Position numbers and translations under genes: made by a program. A DNA stretch of 64,000 nt, taken from positions 1 through 64,000 of the forward strand of contig JAFGVK010000036.1 of assembly GCA_016938035.1 (NCBI GenBank), written 5' to 3'. Source of the DNA: Deltaproteobacteria bacterium (lineage in GTDB: Bacteria; Myxococcota_A; UBA796; GCA-2862545). Positions 1 through 8,932 of the stretch are shown here, piece after piece. The notes below the pieces were generated by a model, which worked only from the letters and a program-made list of their open reading frames with translations, was not told the DNA's origin and did no database searches. How positions within the stretch are numbered: position 1 is the first letter of the stretch; the number at the start of each line of letters is the position of its first letter.

Positions 1-388
1 GGCTCTGGAGCGCAGGTCAGCGGGAGGGCGCACCGAGCTAGAGAAGATTCCGAATCGAGCGACAACTATGTTGACATTCATCGCCCTCTGGCTCCCCTGG
101 ATTGCCCCGCTCCGCACCCCTTGGGCTGCGGTGCATGAGTCCCACTCGATCCGATTCCATCAAAAACACGGTTACACCAACTGGATGCACGCACTGCTTA
201 CCAATTTCCCCGCTCGCCACCCCAACCGCCGCGCCAGGGGAGCCTTCTCACGCGCCCCTCGGAGACGCGGCTTTGGATCCCACAACTCCGCGCTCCTGGA
301 CGGGGTAGGCTCAGCCGGAAAGAGCCAGGGGGGGGGCACGCCTCTTAGCCCATAATCTCCCCTACGTGGTTGATTTGGTGGATCCGGC
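1..388. other. Intergenic, no supported gene
   Basis: No reading frame here has convincing codon use. The stretch from about 60 to 230 is less GC-rich than the rest of the window. It should hold the upstream signals of the small gene that begins at 389, but no convincing -35/-10 pair could be placed. Confidence 0.5.
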
Positions 389-787
389 ATGAGTGGGTGG
401 TACGACCGGGGCATCCTCGAGGTGGGGCGAGAGGCGTCGGGCTGGAACCACTACTCCTACTCTCCCGACCTGCCCGACTACGAGGTCACCCTTCCCCCTG
501 GAAGCGAGTGGAGGGGGGCCTACGCGCGCGACGGCCGCTTGCGCCTCCTGAAGACCTATGCCGGAGAGGAAATGGCCCACAACACCCTCTGGTACCCAAC
601 CGGACACATCCGCTACGGCTGGATAGCCTACCAGTACGACTGGGCCTCAGAGGAGACCTTCGGTTCCTTCACCCCAGGCTCCCGCAGATACGAGCAGAAC
701 ACCAGCTACTGCTGGATAGAGGGACCCTACGATATGGAGATCTGTGATGACCACTACTCCTCGATGGAGTGGTTCTGTCCAGAGTAG
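389..787 (+). CDS. Hypothetical aromatic-rich 132-aa protein
   Basis: I do not recognise this family. The frame opens after an in-frame TGA at 374-376, and ATG 389 is the only good start. Third codon positions are mostly G or C, so it is probably a real, complete gene. The protein is unusually rich in Trp and Tyr, with a loose W-x-Y / G-W rhythm and motifs such as LWYPTGH and GWIAYQY. It has a few Cys residues near the C-terminus and an acidic tail. There is no signal peptide or membrane segment. It stands alone, with no operon partner. The Trp/Tyr/Gly spacing slightly recalls MORN-like or other short beta-hairpin repeats, but this is a weak impression. Confidence 0.55.
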   Translation: MSGWYDRGILEVGREASGWNHYSYSPDLPDYEVTLPPGSEWRGAYARDGRLRLLKTYAGEEMAHNTLWYPTGHIRYGWIAYQYDWASEETFGSFTPGSRRYEQNTSYCWIEGPYDMEICDDHYSSMEWFCPE

Positions 788-870
788 CGCCGGCCGCGAA
801 GGGCGGGATTCGCGAGCCGGTCTGTCCTCGTCCGGAGGTCAGCGCCGCGTCGGGTAGAAGCGGACATTGA

Positions 871-898
871 ACCACAGAGACACAGAGCCCACAGAGGA
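871..898. repeat. Short CACAGAG tandem motif
   Basis: Three copies of CACAGAG occur with 8- to 9-bp spacing between 871 and 898. The motif resembles the ACAGAGACACAGAG-type intergenic repeats seen in many environmental bacterial genomes. On the minus strand just past it, a short frame reads NVRFYPTRR then stop. This could be the tail of a decayed small gene, which is inference only. The rest of the 788-1071 gap shows nothing else. Confidence 0.4.
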
Positions 899-1071
899 CG
901 GCTGCGCGTCCTGTGGACCAGACGATGGATCGCATCGGTCTTTTGCGCCTTGAAGTACTCCTCGACGCGAGGGTCAGCCCAGGGACACCTCCTCGCGGCT
1001 GGAGCAGGCCCCCCGGCGCGCGTCGCGGGGGCCCTCACCTGGGGCCCTCGGCCTGGCTCGCCCGGATCCCC

Positions 1072-4000
1072 TCACCACGTCCCCCCGAGCTGAAAGTACA
1101 ACCCCTCTGGCGACCCTGGCTTGAACCCGCCCTCGCTCCAGCCCATCGCGTAGCCGAGGCGGGCGGTGGTGGGGACCGTCCAGCCGTAGATGCCGGCGAG
1201 GTGCAGCTCGGCGCCCGAGCCGACGAGCGCGGCGCGGCCCAGGTCGTCGGCCTGGGTGAAGGCGTCGCCCGCGTCGGTGAAGGCCCGCAGTGACAGGGTG
1301 CGCAGGTAGACCGGCCAGATCCCCAGGCCCCGCTCGATGCGCCAGAGGGGCATGCGGTACTCCAGGCCGGTCAGCCAGTACATGTCGCCCATGTCGGCGG
1401 CGATCGGGTAGCCGCGCAGCATGCGGAACTCGTCCGGGGTGGCGGTCACCGCCGCGTCTCCGATGCTCCCGCCGAGCTGGTAGGTGCCGAAGGCGGAGGA
1501 GGGGCCCACGGTCAGGCCGCCCGCCGCCCGCAGGGACAGGACGTGGTTGGGCACCCAGGGGTTGACCGCGTACTCCCGCAGCTCGGCGGTGAGCTGCCCC
1601 TGGGTGAGGGGCTGGGGGGTGCCGCTCTGGTCCTCGATCGCGGTGCCCAGCCACGGGTGGATCAGCCCCCCCACGATCGACACGACGCGGCCGTCCTCCT
1701 GGGAGACGGCGTGGGCGGTGGGCCTGGTGAAGGCGTAGGCCCAGCCCCCCTGCACCGTGCCCACCTGCCCCTGGATCGGGAGGGCCTCTGTGGCCACCCC
1801 CTCTGGCAGGGCCTCCAGCGGCCCGCGCCTGGTGAGGGCGTAGCGTGCGAAGACCGTCGAGCGGTGGCTGTAGGGGTAGCTCACCGAGGCCGAGAGCTGC
1901 TCCCGCCGCTCCCAGTAGGGGCCGTCGCCCGCCACCACCGCGCCGTCCTCCCCCAGCATCGGGAGGCGCCCCACCGGCACCGCGGCGGTGGAGGCGGCGA
2001 GGCCGTAGACCGGCAGCCAGCGGTTGATCACCACCGAGGCCCAGGCGGTGCCCGCCCCCGCGTCGGTCCGCCACGAGGCTCCAGCCCGCCAGCCGTAGCG
2101 CTTCACCGCGTCGGTCGCCGAGGAGGAGACCCCCGCCACCGCGCCCCAGGGCAGGGTCCCCAGCGGGGCCTTGGAGGGCCAGGGGCTCAGCATCACCCAG
2201 GGCAGGGCGTAGCGCGGGCGGAGAGTGCGGACCGGAGAGTAGCGCCGCACCGGCAGGGTGAAGGGGTAGTCCTCCTCCGGGCCGAAGGCGTCGTCCACCT
2301 CCACCTGGATCAGGGTGTCCAGCCCCTCGCCGTAGGGGGCGGGCAGGGCCAGCGCGCGGGGGGTCCCCGGCGCAGAGAGCGCGCTGAGCGGGTCCACCGG
2401 GGCGCCTCCCGCGCGGGAGGGCTCGGCGGCGGTCGGCCAAGCCCGGGCCTCACGGGGGGCGGGGGACCGGGCCGTGAGGGGCGGCTGTCCCGGGGGCACA
2501 GGCCCCAGATCGGTCCACGCCGCCCGGTCCAGGTCGAGCACCCGGACCTCCCACCCGTGGGCGTGGTACTCCTGGTAGGCGAGGCGCTCCCCGTCGGGGT
2601 GGGGGCTGGGCATCGAGGCGCCGGTCCGCACCCGCGTCACCTGGTACTCGCGCTCGGTCCTCAGGTCGATGGCGTGGATCTGAGGGACGCCGGTGCGGGT
2701 GGAGGCGAAGTAGAGCCAGCGCCCGTCGGCCGACCAGGCGGGCGCCCACTCGCGGGCGCTGTCATGGGTGAGGCGCCGCAGGGGGGCGCCGTCCGCGGTG
2801 TAGAGCCACAGATCGCGGGCCTCGTCCTGGTGGACCGACACCGCCAGCACCGCGCCGTCGGGCGAGAAGCGCGGCTGTGAGAAGCTGGTGTGGCCCCCAG
2901 GGGCAGCCAGCACCCGCCGCTGGCGGTCCACGGTGCGCAGCTCGAGCTGGTTCTCCTGGGCGCGGTTGGTCACCACCACCATCGCGCCGCCGTCGGGCGA
3001 GAAGTCGGGATCGCTGGCCCGCTCCCCCGCGGTGAGCAGGCTCAGGCGCTCCTCCTCCAGCTCGTAGAGGAACACGTCGGACCAGGCGTTGAAGCGGTTC
3101 ACCACCTGGATGCCCGCGTAGGCCACCGCCTGGGAGTCCCCGCGCCAGGTGAAGGACCTCGCGGACAGGTGGTCGAGTAGCACCTCCGCCCCGCTCCCGT
3201 CGGCGTTCGCCAGCCAGATCGCCGGGCCGGTGTCGAGGTGGGTGCAGGACCAGATCAGCCTCTCTCCGTCGGGCGAGTAGGCGGGCGCAGCGCACGAGGC
3301 GCTGGGGTCGGAGACCCGCGCCCCCTCCGCCAGTCCCTCGGCGATGAGGGCGTCCTCTTCGGCGTGATAGCGCTCCTCCACCTCGGCGTGCCAGTCCCGG
3401 TAGAGGGCAGGCAAGGGGGCGTCGAACACCCAGCGCCCGGGGAGCAGCCAGGGCACGGACGACCCGTAGGTGTGGTTCCAGCGGGTCCACACCTGCTCGT
3501 CCGAGCGCGAGGCGATGTACGAGACCAAGTCCTCGCCGAACAGGTAGCGCAGGTTACCCGCGGGGGGGTCCGGCTGGAAGCCGTCCAGGCTCCCCAGGGG
3601 GGGGAAGGCCCCGTCGAGCACCGCCGCCCGCTTCACCATCTGGGCGGTGGGCTCCCTGCCCCTGCCGCCCTCGGTGAACCGGGTCTCGTTGCGGACCGCC
3701 TGCCCCTCCACCATCCACCCTGGCGACAGGCTGTTGGTGGAGGCCGCCCGGCCCACCACCCAGCGCGCCGCGGTCACCAGCCCCCCGTGGGTGTCCAGGT
3801 GGAGGATGTGGGTGTACTCGTGGATCGCGATGGAGGGCAGCCAGGACTGGTACAGGTCCAGGTTGGAGGTCGCGTCCGGGGCGGTGGGGTACACCACGAT
3901 CGCCCGGTAGGGCACCGCGCTGGCGTAGCCGTTGGCGAGGTCGGTGCGGTCCACCAGGGTGAGCTGGGTGCGGCCCCGCGGGGTCCAGCCCATCTCTTGG

Positions 4001-4167
4001 TGGAGCCCCCCCGCCATGCGCTCCAGCTCCAGCGACAGCTCCTCCGCGAGCTGGGCCTCGCCCTGGTGGAAGTGCACCTCGAAGTGCTCAGTCTGGAGGG
4101 TGCGCCAGCGGAGGTCCGGGTCGAAGGTGGCGCCGTGGGCGGCCAGTGCGAGGGCGAGCAGGGTCAT
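1072..4167 (-). CDS. Secreted gluzincin-like peptidase with propeller and C-terminal barrel
   Basis: This 1031-aa protein has three parts. After a short signal peptide (MTLLALALAAHGA) comes a peptidase MA-like domain with a zinc motif HEYTH at 116-120 and a likely third ligand, Glu154, in the following WMVEGQA motif. The middle (about 290-560) has repeated SPDGxx / DLWLY units typical of TolB/PD40 beta-propeller blades. The C-terminal part (about 660-1031) is rich in alternating hydrophobic and aromatic strands and ends in GGTW, as outer-membrane surface-antigen barrels do. It is probably a surface-exposed metallopeptidase; the substrate is unknown. The gene stands alone. A paralog with the same layout but without the zinc motif lies at 52459-55104. 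Confidence 0.8.
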   Translation of the reverse strand: MTLLALALAAHGATFDPDLRWRTLQTEHFEVHFHQGEAQLAEELSLELERMAGGLHQEMGWTPRGRTQLTLVDRTDLANGYASAVPYRAIVVYPTAPDATSNLDLYQSWLPSIAIHEYTHILHLDTHGGLVTAARWVVGRAASTNSLSPGWMVEGQAVRNETRFTEGGRGREPTAQMVKRAAVLDGAFPPLGSLDGFQPDPPAGNLRYLFGEDLVSYIASRSDEQVWTRWNHTYGSSVPWLLPGRWVFDAPLPALYRDWHAEVEERYHAEEDALIAEGLAEGARVSDPSASCAAPAYSPDGERLIWSCTHLDTGPAIWLANADGSGAEVLLDHLSARSFTWRGDSQAVAYAGIQVVNRFNAWSDVFLYELEEERLSLLTAGERASDPDFSPDGGAMVVVTNRAQENQLELRTVDRQRRVLAAPGGHTSFSQPRFSPDGAVLAVSVHQDEARDLWLYTADGAPLRRLTHDSAREWAPAWSADGRWLYFASTRTGVPQIHAIDLRTEREYQVTRVRTGASMPSPHPDGERLAYQEYHAHGWEVRVLDLDRAAWTDLGPVPPGQPPLTARSPAPREARAWPTAAEPSRAGGAPVDPLSALSAPGTPRALALPAPYGEGLDTLIQVEVDDAFGPEEDYPFTLPVRRYSPVRTLRPRYALPWVMLSPWPSKAPLGTLPWGAVAGVSSSATDAVKRYGWRAGASWRTDAGAGTAWASVVINRWLPVYGLAASTAAVPVGRLPMLGEDGAVVAGDGPYWERREQLSASVSYPYSHRSTVFARYALTRRGPLEALPEGVATEALPIQGQVGTVQGGWAYAFTRPTAHAVSQEDGRVVSIVGGLIHPWLGTAIEDQSGTPQPLTQGQLTAELREYAVNPWVPNHVLSLRAAGGLTVGPSSAFGTYQLGGSIGDAAVTATPDEFRMLRGYPIAADMGDMYWLTGLEYRMPLWRIERGLGIWPVYLRTLSLRAFTDAGDAFTQADDLGRAALVGSGAELHLAGIYGWTVPTTARLGYAMGWSEGGFKPGSPEGLYFQLGGTW

Positions 4168-4250
4168 GGCTCACGCTAACACGGGGGGCGGCGCCCCGCG
4201 CGGCCGGGCCGGGCGCTGCGGTGGGGGGGCACACAGGGGGGAGGAACAGG

Positions 4251-5033
4251 CTACCCGGTGACGCTGTGCAGCTTCGCCGCGAGCCCCAGGAACAGGCTGC
4301 GCCCGCTGGTGGCGTCGGAGAGGTGGCGGTGGTGGCCGTCTCGCAGACCCTCCGCTGGGGGGGAGAGCACCAGCGCGGCGCCGCTGTAGAGGCGGCGGCT
4401 CATCATCCGCTCGCAGAGGAGCTGGTAGCGCTGGGCGTAGGATGCGCCCGCAAACTCGGGTGCGACGGGGTAGTGCGGCTCGGTGGTGCGGACCGGGGCG
4501 TTGGCGTCGGGGGAGTCCTCCATGAGCATCAGCCAGCCAAGGAAGGGAGGCCGAGGGTCGCGCTGTATGTCCGGGTGCAGGGCGGGGGGGAGCCTGTCGG
4601 CGGCGAACATCGGCTCCTCGGGTGGGCCGCTGCCAAAGGCGCCGGAACGGTGTGCCACCCACAGGTCGGTCGCCGAGCCGAGGACCTCCTCCGCGCGGTT
4701 GTTGAAGTTGTTGCCAAAGGAGCCCACCTGGGACTTGAACTCCAGCACCGCGAGCAGCGCGCCGCGGTGAAGGATCAGCGCATCCCAGCTCTTTGTGGGG
4801 CGGAAATAGCCAGGCAGCACCACCTCCCGCTTGCCCGTAAACACTGCCTCACGGGGTAGCCCGCAGTGGGCTGAGACGGACACCACGAGATCCAGAAAGC
4901 CGTCCAGGTTTTTGCCGCCGACGACCTGTCCCCTGGTGCCGTCTTGGGGCGCTGAGGCGCCCTCCCTGCGGAGCCAGAACTGCTGCACCGCCAAGGAGAG
5001 GCGCGCGTCGAAGTCGGGGGGAAGTAGGGTCAC
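4251..5033 (-). CDS. Type II restriction endonuclease, XhoI/PaeR7I family
   Basis: This 260-aa protein matches the XhoI/PaeR7I restriction enzyme family, which cuts CTCGAG. Family hallmarks are visible: VGGKNLDGF (38-46), LPGYFRPTKSWD (73-84) and the very conserved EFKSQVGSFGNNFNNR (98-113). The PD-ExK catalytic set is probably Asp84, Glu98 and Lys100. A stretch around residues 133-160, between the GAF and PPFLGW motifs, looks longer than in the XhoI sequence as I remember it. The GTG start at 5033 follows an SD-like GGAG that lies in the end of the methylase gene, 4 nt away, so the two are probably translated together, methylase first. No controller-protein gene is seen. The exact recognition site is inferred from the family. 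Confidence 0.9.
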   Translation of the reverse strand: MTLLPPDFDARLSLAVQQFWLRREGASAPQDGTRGQVVGGKNLDGFLDLVVSVSAHCGLPREAVFTGKREVVLPGYFRPTKSWDALILHRGALLAVLEFKSQVGSFGNNFNNRAEEVLGSATDLWVAHRSGAFGSGPPEEPMFAADRLPPALHPDIQRDPRPPFLGWLMLMEDSPDANAPVRTTEPHYPVAPEFAGASYAQRYQLLCERMMSRRLYSGAALVLSPPAEGLRDGHHRHLSDATSGRSLFLGLAAKLHSVTG

Positions 5034-5037
5034 GGTG

Positions 5038-6825
5038 TCACTCCTTGCCGGACCGGACGCGTTTTGCTTTGGCGAAATCCACCACCCTCGTTGCCTCCTG
5101 TCCGCGCAAACCGTACAGCGCGAGCACCGGCTCGTCTAGCACTTCTGTCGCATCAGACTGGCTCACCGCGATGAGCTGCTCGCGAAGGACGGCAGGCACC
5201 CCGTCCCAGATGGGGAGCCGGATCCGCCGCAGGTACTGTGCCTGGAAGCGCAGGAACCCTCCCGACATGGCTGTGCTATAGGAGCCAACGAAGAGCATCG
5301 CGACTGAGGAGCGCAGGATGGTCTGGAGGGCCCTGAGGTCCCAGTGATCGGAGGTGATGTAGTACAGGTTGTGGTGCGGATAGTATCGGCCCTCGTCGAA
5401 GCCCACCGTGGCGGTCCCCTTGATGTCGGGGATCAGTAGCTTGGGGCGCCGCGCCAGCTCGGGGTAGACCCGATCGATGGTCTTGTACCAGCGCAGCGGG
5501 TCCTTGCGCGCTACGTGCCGGGCCGCGATACGGTCCCTGTGGCCCTCCAGGTAGGAGGCGAACCTCGGCCATGCCTCCAGCGACGCGAGCGAGCCGTCCG
5601 GTTCGTAGGGGTTGATCACCCCCATCCCGCTCCAGACCAGCTGTCCGCCCTGCAGGTCTCCGGCCATCAGCAGCGGCAGCTTGCGCTCCTCCTCCACTGG
5701 CAGCGCGTCGAGGGAACCGATGAAGACGCGATCCAGTCCGGTGGCTACGCCGATGCCTACCTTGCAGTGAGCCTCTTCCAGCGGCGGGAGCGCCTCTTCA
5801 AGCGCTCGCAGCACCGCGACCACCTCTGGTTCCTCGACCAGCCAGGGCTCCCTTCCCAGGCCGACCACCTGGACCTCGCGAATTCGGCGGTCAGAGACAG
5901 GGCCGCCGTTTCGCACCGCAGCGGACAGGCGCCGCATGGAGCTTGGGGAGACCTCCGGGTGGCAGGCCCAGCGGGTGGTGTTTTTGGATCCTCGCTCCTT
6001 CCTTCGCAGAATGGTGATCGCGGGGTAGGCCATCACCTCCGAGTAGAAGGGGTTGGACTTCTCCATGTCGATGAAGGCCACCAGCTGGTAGTCCGCCGAA
6101 ACCTTGCCCCTTAGCGGGCCGCCATATCGGTTCTTCATCCAGCGGTTCGCGGCGATGAAGCCCAGCGTTCCCGTGGCAGCCAGCAGATCCAGGCAGCGCT
6201 CGAAGAAGGGCACATAGAGATCGGCGCGGTCGTAGAGGGTGGCGTAGCGCCGCCGATACTCGGACAGCAGCACTGCGGGGATGCGCTCCTGTCGCACATA
6301 GGGCGGGTTGCCCACGACAAAGTCGAAGGTCGCGGCGATGTCCGTGAGCAGGAAGTCCGCCTGCAGGGTCCAGCCGCGGGCGAGCCGCTGCGCCGCCGTT
6401 CGCTCCATCCCCCAAGCGACCAAGCGCACGACGAGGCGGTCGATGGCGGTGCTGAGGCTGTCGGCGTGGATCTCCACTCCGAACAGGCTGTTGGCCAACT
6501 CACCCGCGGCGGAGGCTGGCGTGCCGCCGCGTCGCTGGTAGCTGTCGAGGAGCCGATCGAGCGCGGGGAGCAGGAACTCGCCCTCACCCATGGAGGGCTC
6601 CAGGAGCCGCAGCGCCCTGAGATCGTGGGCGGGGTCGTAGCCCACCATGTCCAGAATGGCGTCCACCACCTCCAGCCGGGTGAACACCGCGCCGCGATTT
6701 GTGACGCTCTGGGTGGCTGCCTGTTGCACAGCCACGGTGAGCTCAGACGCAGTCACTGCGGGGAACACCGACATCTGGCGTCGCTCGCTCAAGAGTGGTT
6801 CTCCGTGGGGGGATGTTCCTGTCAT
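5038..6825 (-). CDS. Type II N6-adenine DNA methyltransferase, partner of XhoI-like enzyme
   Basis: This 595-aa protein has the gamma-class adenine methyltransferase layout: an AdoMet-binding motif I-like LLEPSMGEGEFL (74-85), the catalytic NPPY at 173-176, and a long C-terminal region that probably holds target recognition. Its size and order match the methylases paired with XhoI-type nucleases, so it should methylate the adenine in CTCGAG and protect the host DNA. It is the upstream gene of a two-gene unit, which places protection before cleavage. ATG 6825 lacks an obvious SD; a second Met at residue 18 is an alternative start. The 292-bp dispersed element at 6958-7244 ends about 130 bp upstream, which fits an accessory insertion. 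Confidence 0.92.
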   Translation of the reverse strand: MTGTSPHGEPLLSERRQMSVFPAVTASELTVAVQQAATQSVTNRGAVFTRLEVVDAILDMVGYDPAHDLRALRLLEPSMGEGEFLLPALDRLLDSYQRRGGTPASAAGELANSLFGVEIHADSLSTAIDRLVVRLVAWGMERTAAQRLARGWTLQADFLLTDIAATFDFVVGNPPYVRQERIPAVLLSEYRRRYATLYDRADLYVPFFERCLDLLAATGTLGFIAANRWMKNRYGGPLRGKVSADYQLVAFIDMEKSNPFYSEVMAYPAITILRRKERGSKNTTRWACHPEVSPSSMRRLSAAVRNGGPVSDRRIREVQVVGLGREPWLVEEPEVVAVLRALEEALPPLEEAHCKVGIGVATGLDRVFIGSLDALPVEEERKLPLLMAGDLQGGQLVWSGMGVINPYEPDGSLASLEAWPRFASYLEGHRDRIAARHVARKDPLRWYKTIDRVYPELARRPKLLIPDIKGTATVGFDEGRYYPHHNLYYITSDHWDLRALQTILRSSVAMLFVGSYSTAMSGGFLRFQAQYLRRIRLPIWDGVPAVLREQLIAVSQSDATEVLDEPVLALYGLRGQEATRVVDFAKAKRVRSGKE

Positions 6826-7476
6826 AGCACGGTGAGAGGGCTCGTCGCCGCGTGGTGGCAGCCAGGCGAGGCGCGAGCCGGTCCAGGTACTTGCCGAGGC
6901 CCTCGGCGTGGAGGCTGAGGTGCGCTACGTGCCGAGGGGGCGGCGGCTGCCAGCCCCGGTCAGGAGGTCCGGCCCATGCGGCCGTCTCCTGCCTAGGATA
7001 GTCGTTGAGTCAATCGGTGGATCCTCCGCTATGGACGACATCGCGATCATCGTGACCGATCGGCTCGGGCTCAACAGGACCTCGCAGCCCCGCCACGGCC
7101 GTAGCGCGTCGGCCGGGGGCTAACACGAACGAACCAGCCTTGTCGGCGCATGCCACGCTCTCCGCGCCGGGCGCTGGGTCATGGCGAGCCTCGGACAAGC
7201 GGGGGAGCCCACGAATTTGTGGCCTCGGACGGAATTTCCTGTCGCTGCAACGCGAGAGGAACCGCTGCGTGCAACCCGACCCGCGCGACCGCGTCGACGC
7301 GCTCGTCCCAGCTCCCGCCCCTGCCTGACGTGGTGCCGACGATCTCCTGTCCAAGGGCGAGACGATGCCGCAGCGCGTCGCGCGCCTCCCTCCCGCCCTG
7401 GCGAGGCCCGATCGCGGACCAGCATCGACGCGCCCTGTGTGGCGGTCGGCTGGAACGCGACCTCAGCCCGCGTCGA
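6826..7476. other. Intergenic region with dispersed element
   Basis: There is no supported gene here. The middle part (6958-7244) is a copy of the 292-bp dispersed element described separately. The flanks (6826-6957 and 7245-7476) show nothing recognisable. Confidence 0.6.
6958..7244 (+). repeat. Dispersed 292-bp element, copy 1 (uninterrupted)
   Basis: This is one of three copies; the others are at 33928-34366 and, inverted, at 60063-60354. Shared blocks include a 23-bp stretch (7160-7182) identical to the complement of 60125-60147. The ends are imperfect inverted repeats: CAGGAGGTCCGGCC on the left and, read inward from the right, ACAGGAAATTCCGTCC. The site GATCATCGTGACCGATC at about 7053-7069 is intact here. 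The copy at 34 kb is split at this same site by a smaller element. No frame is preserved among the copies, so the element is probably non-coding. No target duplication is evident for this copy. Confidence 0.75.
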
Positions 7477-8916
7477 CTAGCGCGCCAGCCCCTCGAGCCA
7501 GCTCGCCAGGGTGCGCACCATCTGCCCGGTGGCGCCGGCCACGTAGGGCCCGGTGGGGCTGTCGGCGAAGGCGGGCCCCGCGATGTCCAGGTGAGCCCAC
7601 TCCACCTCCTGGCTCACGAAGTGCTGGAGGAACAGGGCGGCGGTGGTGGCGCCCGCGTCCCTGCCGCCGACGTTCTTGATCTGGCCCCAGGTGCCCTTGA
7701 TCATGCGGCTGTAGCCCTTGTGGAGCGGCATCCGCCACAGGCCCTCGCCGTTGACCTCCGCCGCGTCGTCGAGCGCCGAGGCCAGCTCGTCGCTGCTGGT
7801 GAACAGGCCGGTGAAGTCCCCGCCCAGGGCCACCACGCAGGCCCCGGTGAGGGTCGCGGCGTCGACGACGTGGGTGACGCCCTCCACCTTGCAGGCCTGG
7901 ATCAGGGCGTCCGCCAACACCAGCCGGCCCTCGGCGTCGGTGTTGTGGATCTCCACCGTCACCCCGTTGGGGTAGCGGAGGATGTCGCCGAGCTTGTAGG
8001 CCTCGCCGGCGGTCATGTTCTCCACCGCGGGCACCCAGGTGTCCACCGCGACCTGGAGCCCCTGCCTCGCGGCGGCGAGGGTGGCGCCGAGCACCGTGGC
8101 CGCGCCGCCCATGTCGCACTTCATCGTCAGCATCGAGGCGGAGGGTTTGAGCGACAGGCCGCCCGCGTCAAAGGTGACGCCCTTGCCCACCAGGGCCACA
8201 TGCGCCTTGGGGGTGGCGGGGCGGTACGACACCCGGATCATCCTGCCGGGCCTGGCGGAGCCCGCGCCCACCGCGAGGATGCCCACGCAGTCCTCGGCGC
8301 GGCACCGGTCCAGGTCCCACACCTCGACCGTCACCCCCTCCACGCCCGCGAAGGTCTCTACCGCGCTGCTGGCCAGGGTCTCGGGATAGAGGTCCGCCGC
8401 GGGCAGGTTCACCCAGTCGCGGGCCGCACGCTGCCCCTCGGCCCGCGCGAGCGCGGCGCTCAGATCGGTCCCATCCGCCCCCACCAGGGTGAGCTGCTCC
8501 AGGGCGGGGGTGCGCTGGTCCTCGGGCCTGTAGGCCTCCCAGGCGTAGTTGCCCACCGCCAGCCGCTCCAGGGCCTGGGCGAAGGGCGCCTCCGGGCCCA
8601 GGTCGAGCACCAGGGTGGCGGCGCGGAGTTTGCGCGCCTCTAGCCCGGCGAGCCCGGCGGCGTCGGCCTTCTCGGCGGCGCTCCCCGCCCCGATCCCCAG
8701 CAGCAGCAGGTGGGAGGCGGGAAGGCGCCCCAGGGTGGGGAGCAGCAGGGACTGCCCCGCCTTGCCCTCGAACTTGCGCTGCTCGGCCAGGGGGCGGAGG
8801 TGCCCGTCGAAGCGCGCGTCCAGGGCGTCGAGGCCCGACAGGTCGGTGCCGAGGGCCACGGCGAGGAGATCGGTCGCCAGCTCGGTGGCGGCGTCGGCAG
8901 AGGTGAGCAGCTTCAA
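7477..8916 (-). CDS. pepA: Leucyl aminopeptidase PepA (M17 family)
   Basis: This 479-aa protein is a cytosolic M17 leucine aminopeptidase, which removes N-terminal residues from peptides using two metal ions. The metal and active-site residues are all present: Lys245 and Asp250 in VGKGVTFDAGG, Asp268 in CDMGGA, and Asp327/Glu329 in the family signature NTDAEGRLVLADAL. The length is normal for the family. The start is TTG 8916, preceded by AAGGAGAG at good spacing. Its start lies 16 nt after the end of the pseudokinase gene on the same strand, so the two may be co-transcribed. Confidence 0.96.
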   Translation of the reverse strand: MKLLTSADAATELATDLLAVALGTDLSGLDALDARFDGHLRPLAEQRKFEGKAGQSLLLPTLGRLPASHLLLLGIGAGSAAEKADAAGLAGLEARKLRAATLVLDLGPEAPFAQALERLAVGNYAWEAYRPEDQRTPALEQLTLVGADGTDLSAALARAEGQRAARDWVNLPAADLYPETLASSAVETFAGVEGVTVEVWDLDRCRAEDCVGILAVGAGSARPGRMIRVSYRPATPKAHVALVGKGVTFDAGGLSLKPSASMLTMKCDMGGAATVLGATLAAARQGLQVAVDTWVPAVENMTAGEAYKLGDILRYPNGVTVEIHNTDAEGRLVLADALIQACKVEGVTHVVDAATLTGACVVALGGDFTGLFTSSDELASALDDAAEVNGEGLWRMPLHKGYSRMIKGTWGQIKNVGGRDAGATTAALFLQHFVSQEVEWAHLDIAGPAFADSPTGPYVAGATGQMVRTLASWLEGLAR

Positions 8917-8932
8917 AGAGCTCTCCTTGGGG

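Noticed and set aside
1543-2880. Long open frame on the plus strand opposite the peptidase gene
   Set aside because: Such long antisense frames are common here because of the extreme GC content. The composition (Gly/Arg/Pro/His-rich) and the strong match of the minus-strand protein to known domains show it is a shadow. The same holds for frames at 9242-10756 (+), 12507-14216 (-), 14465-16228 (+) and 25774-27567 (+).
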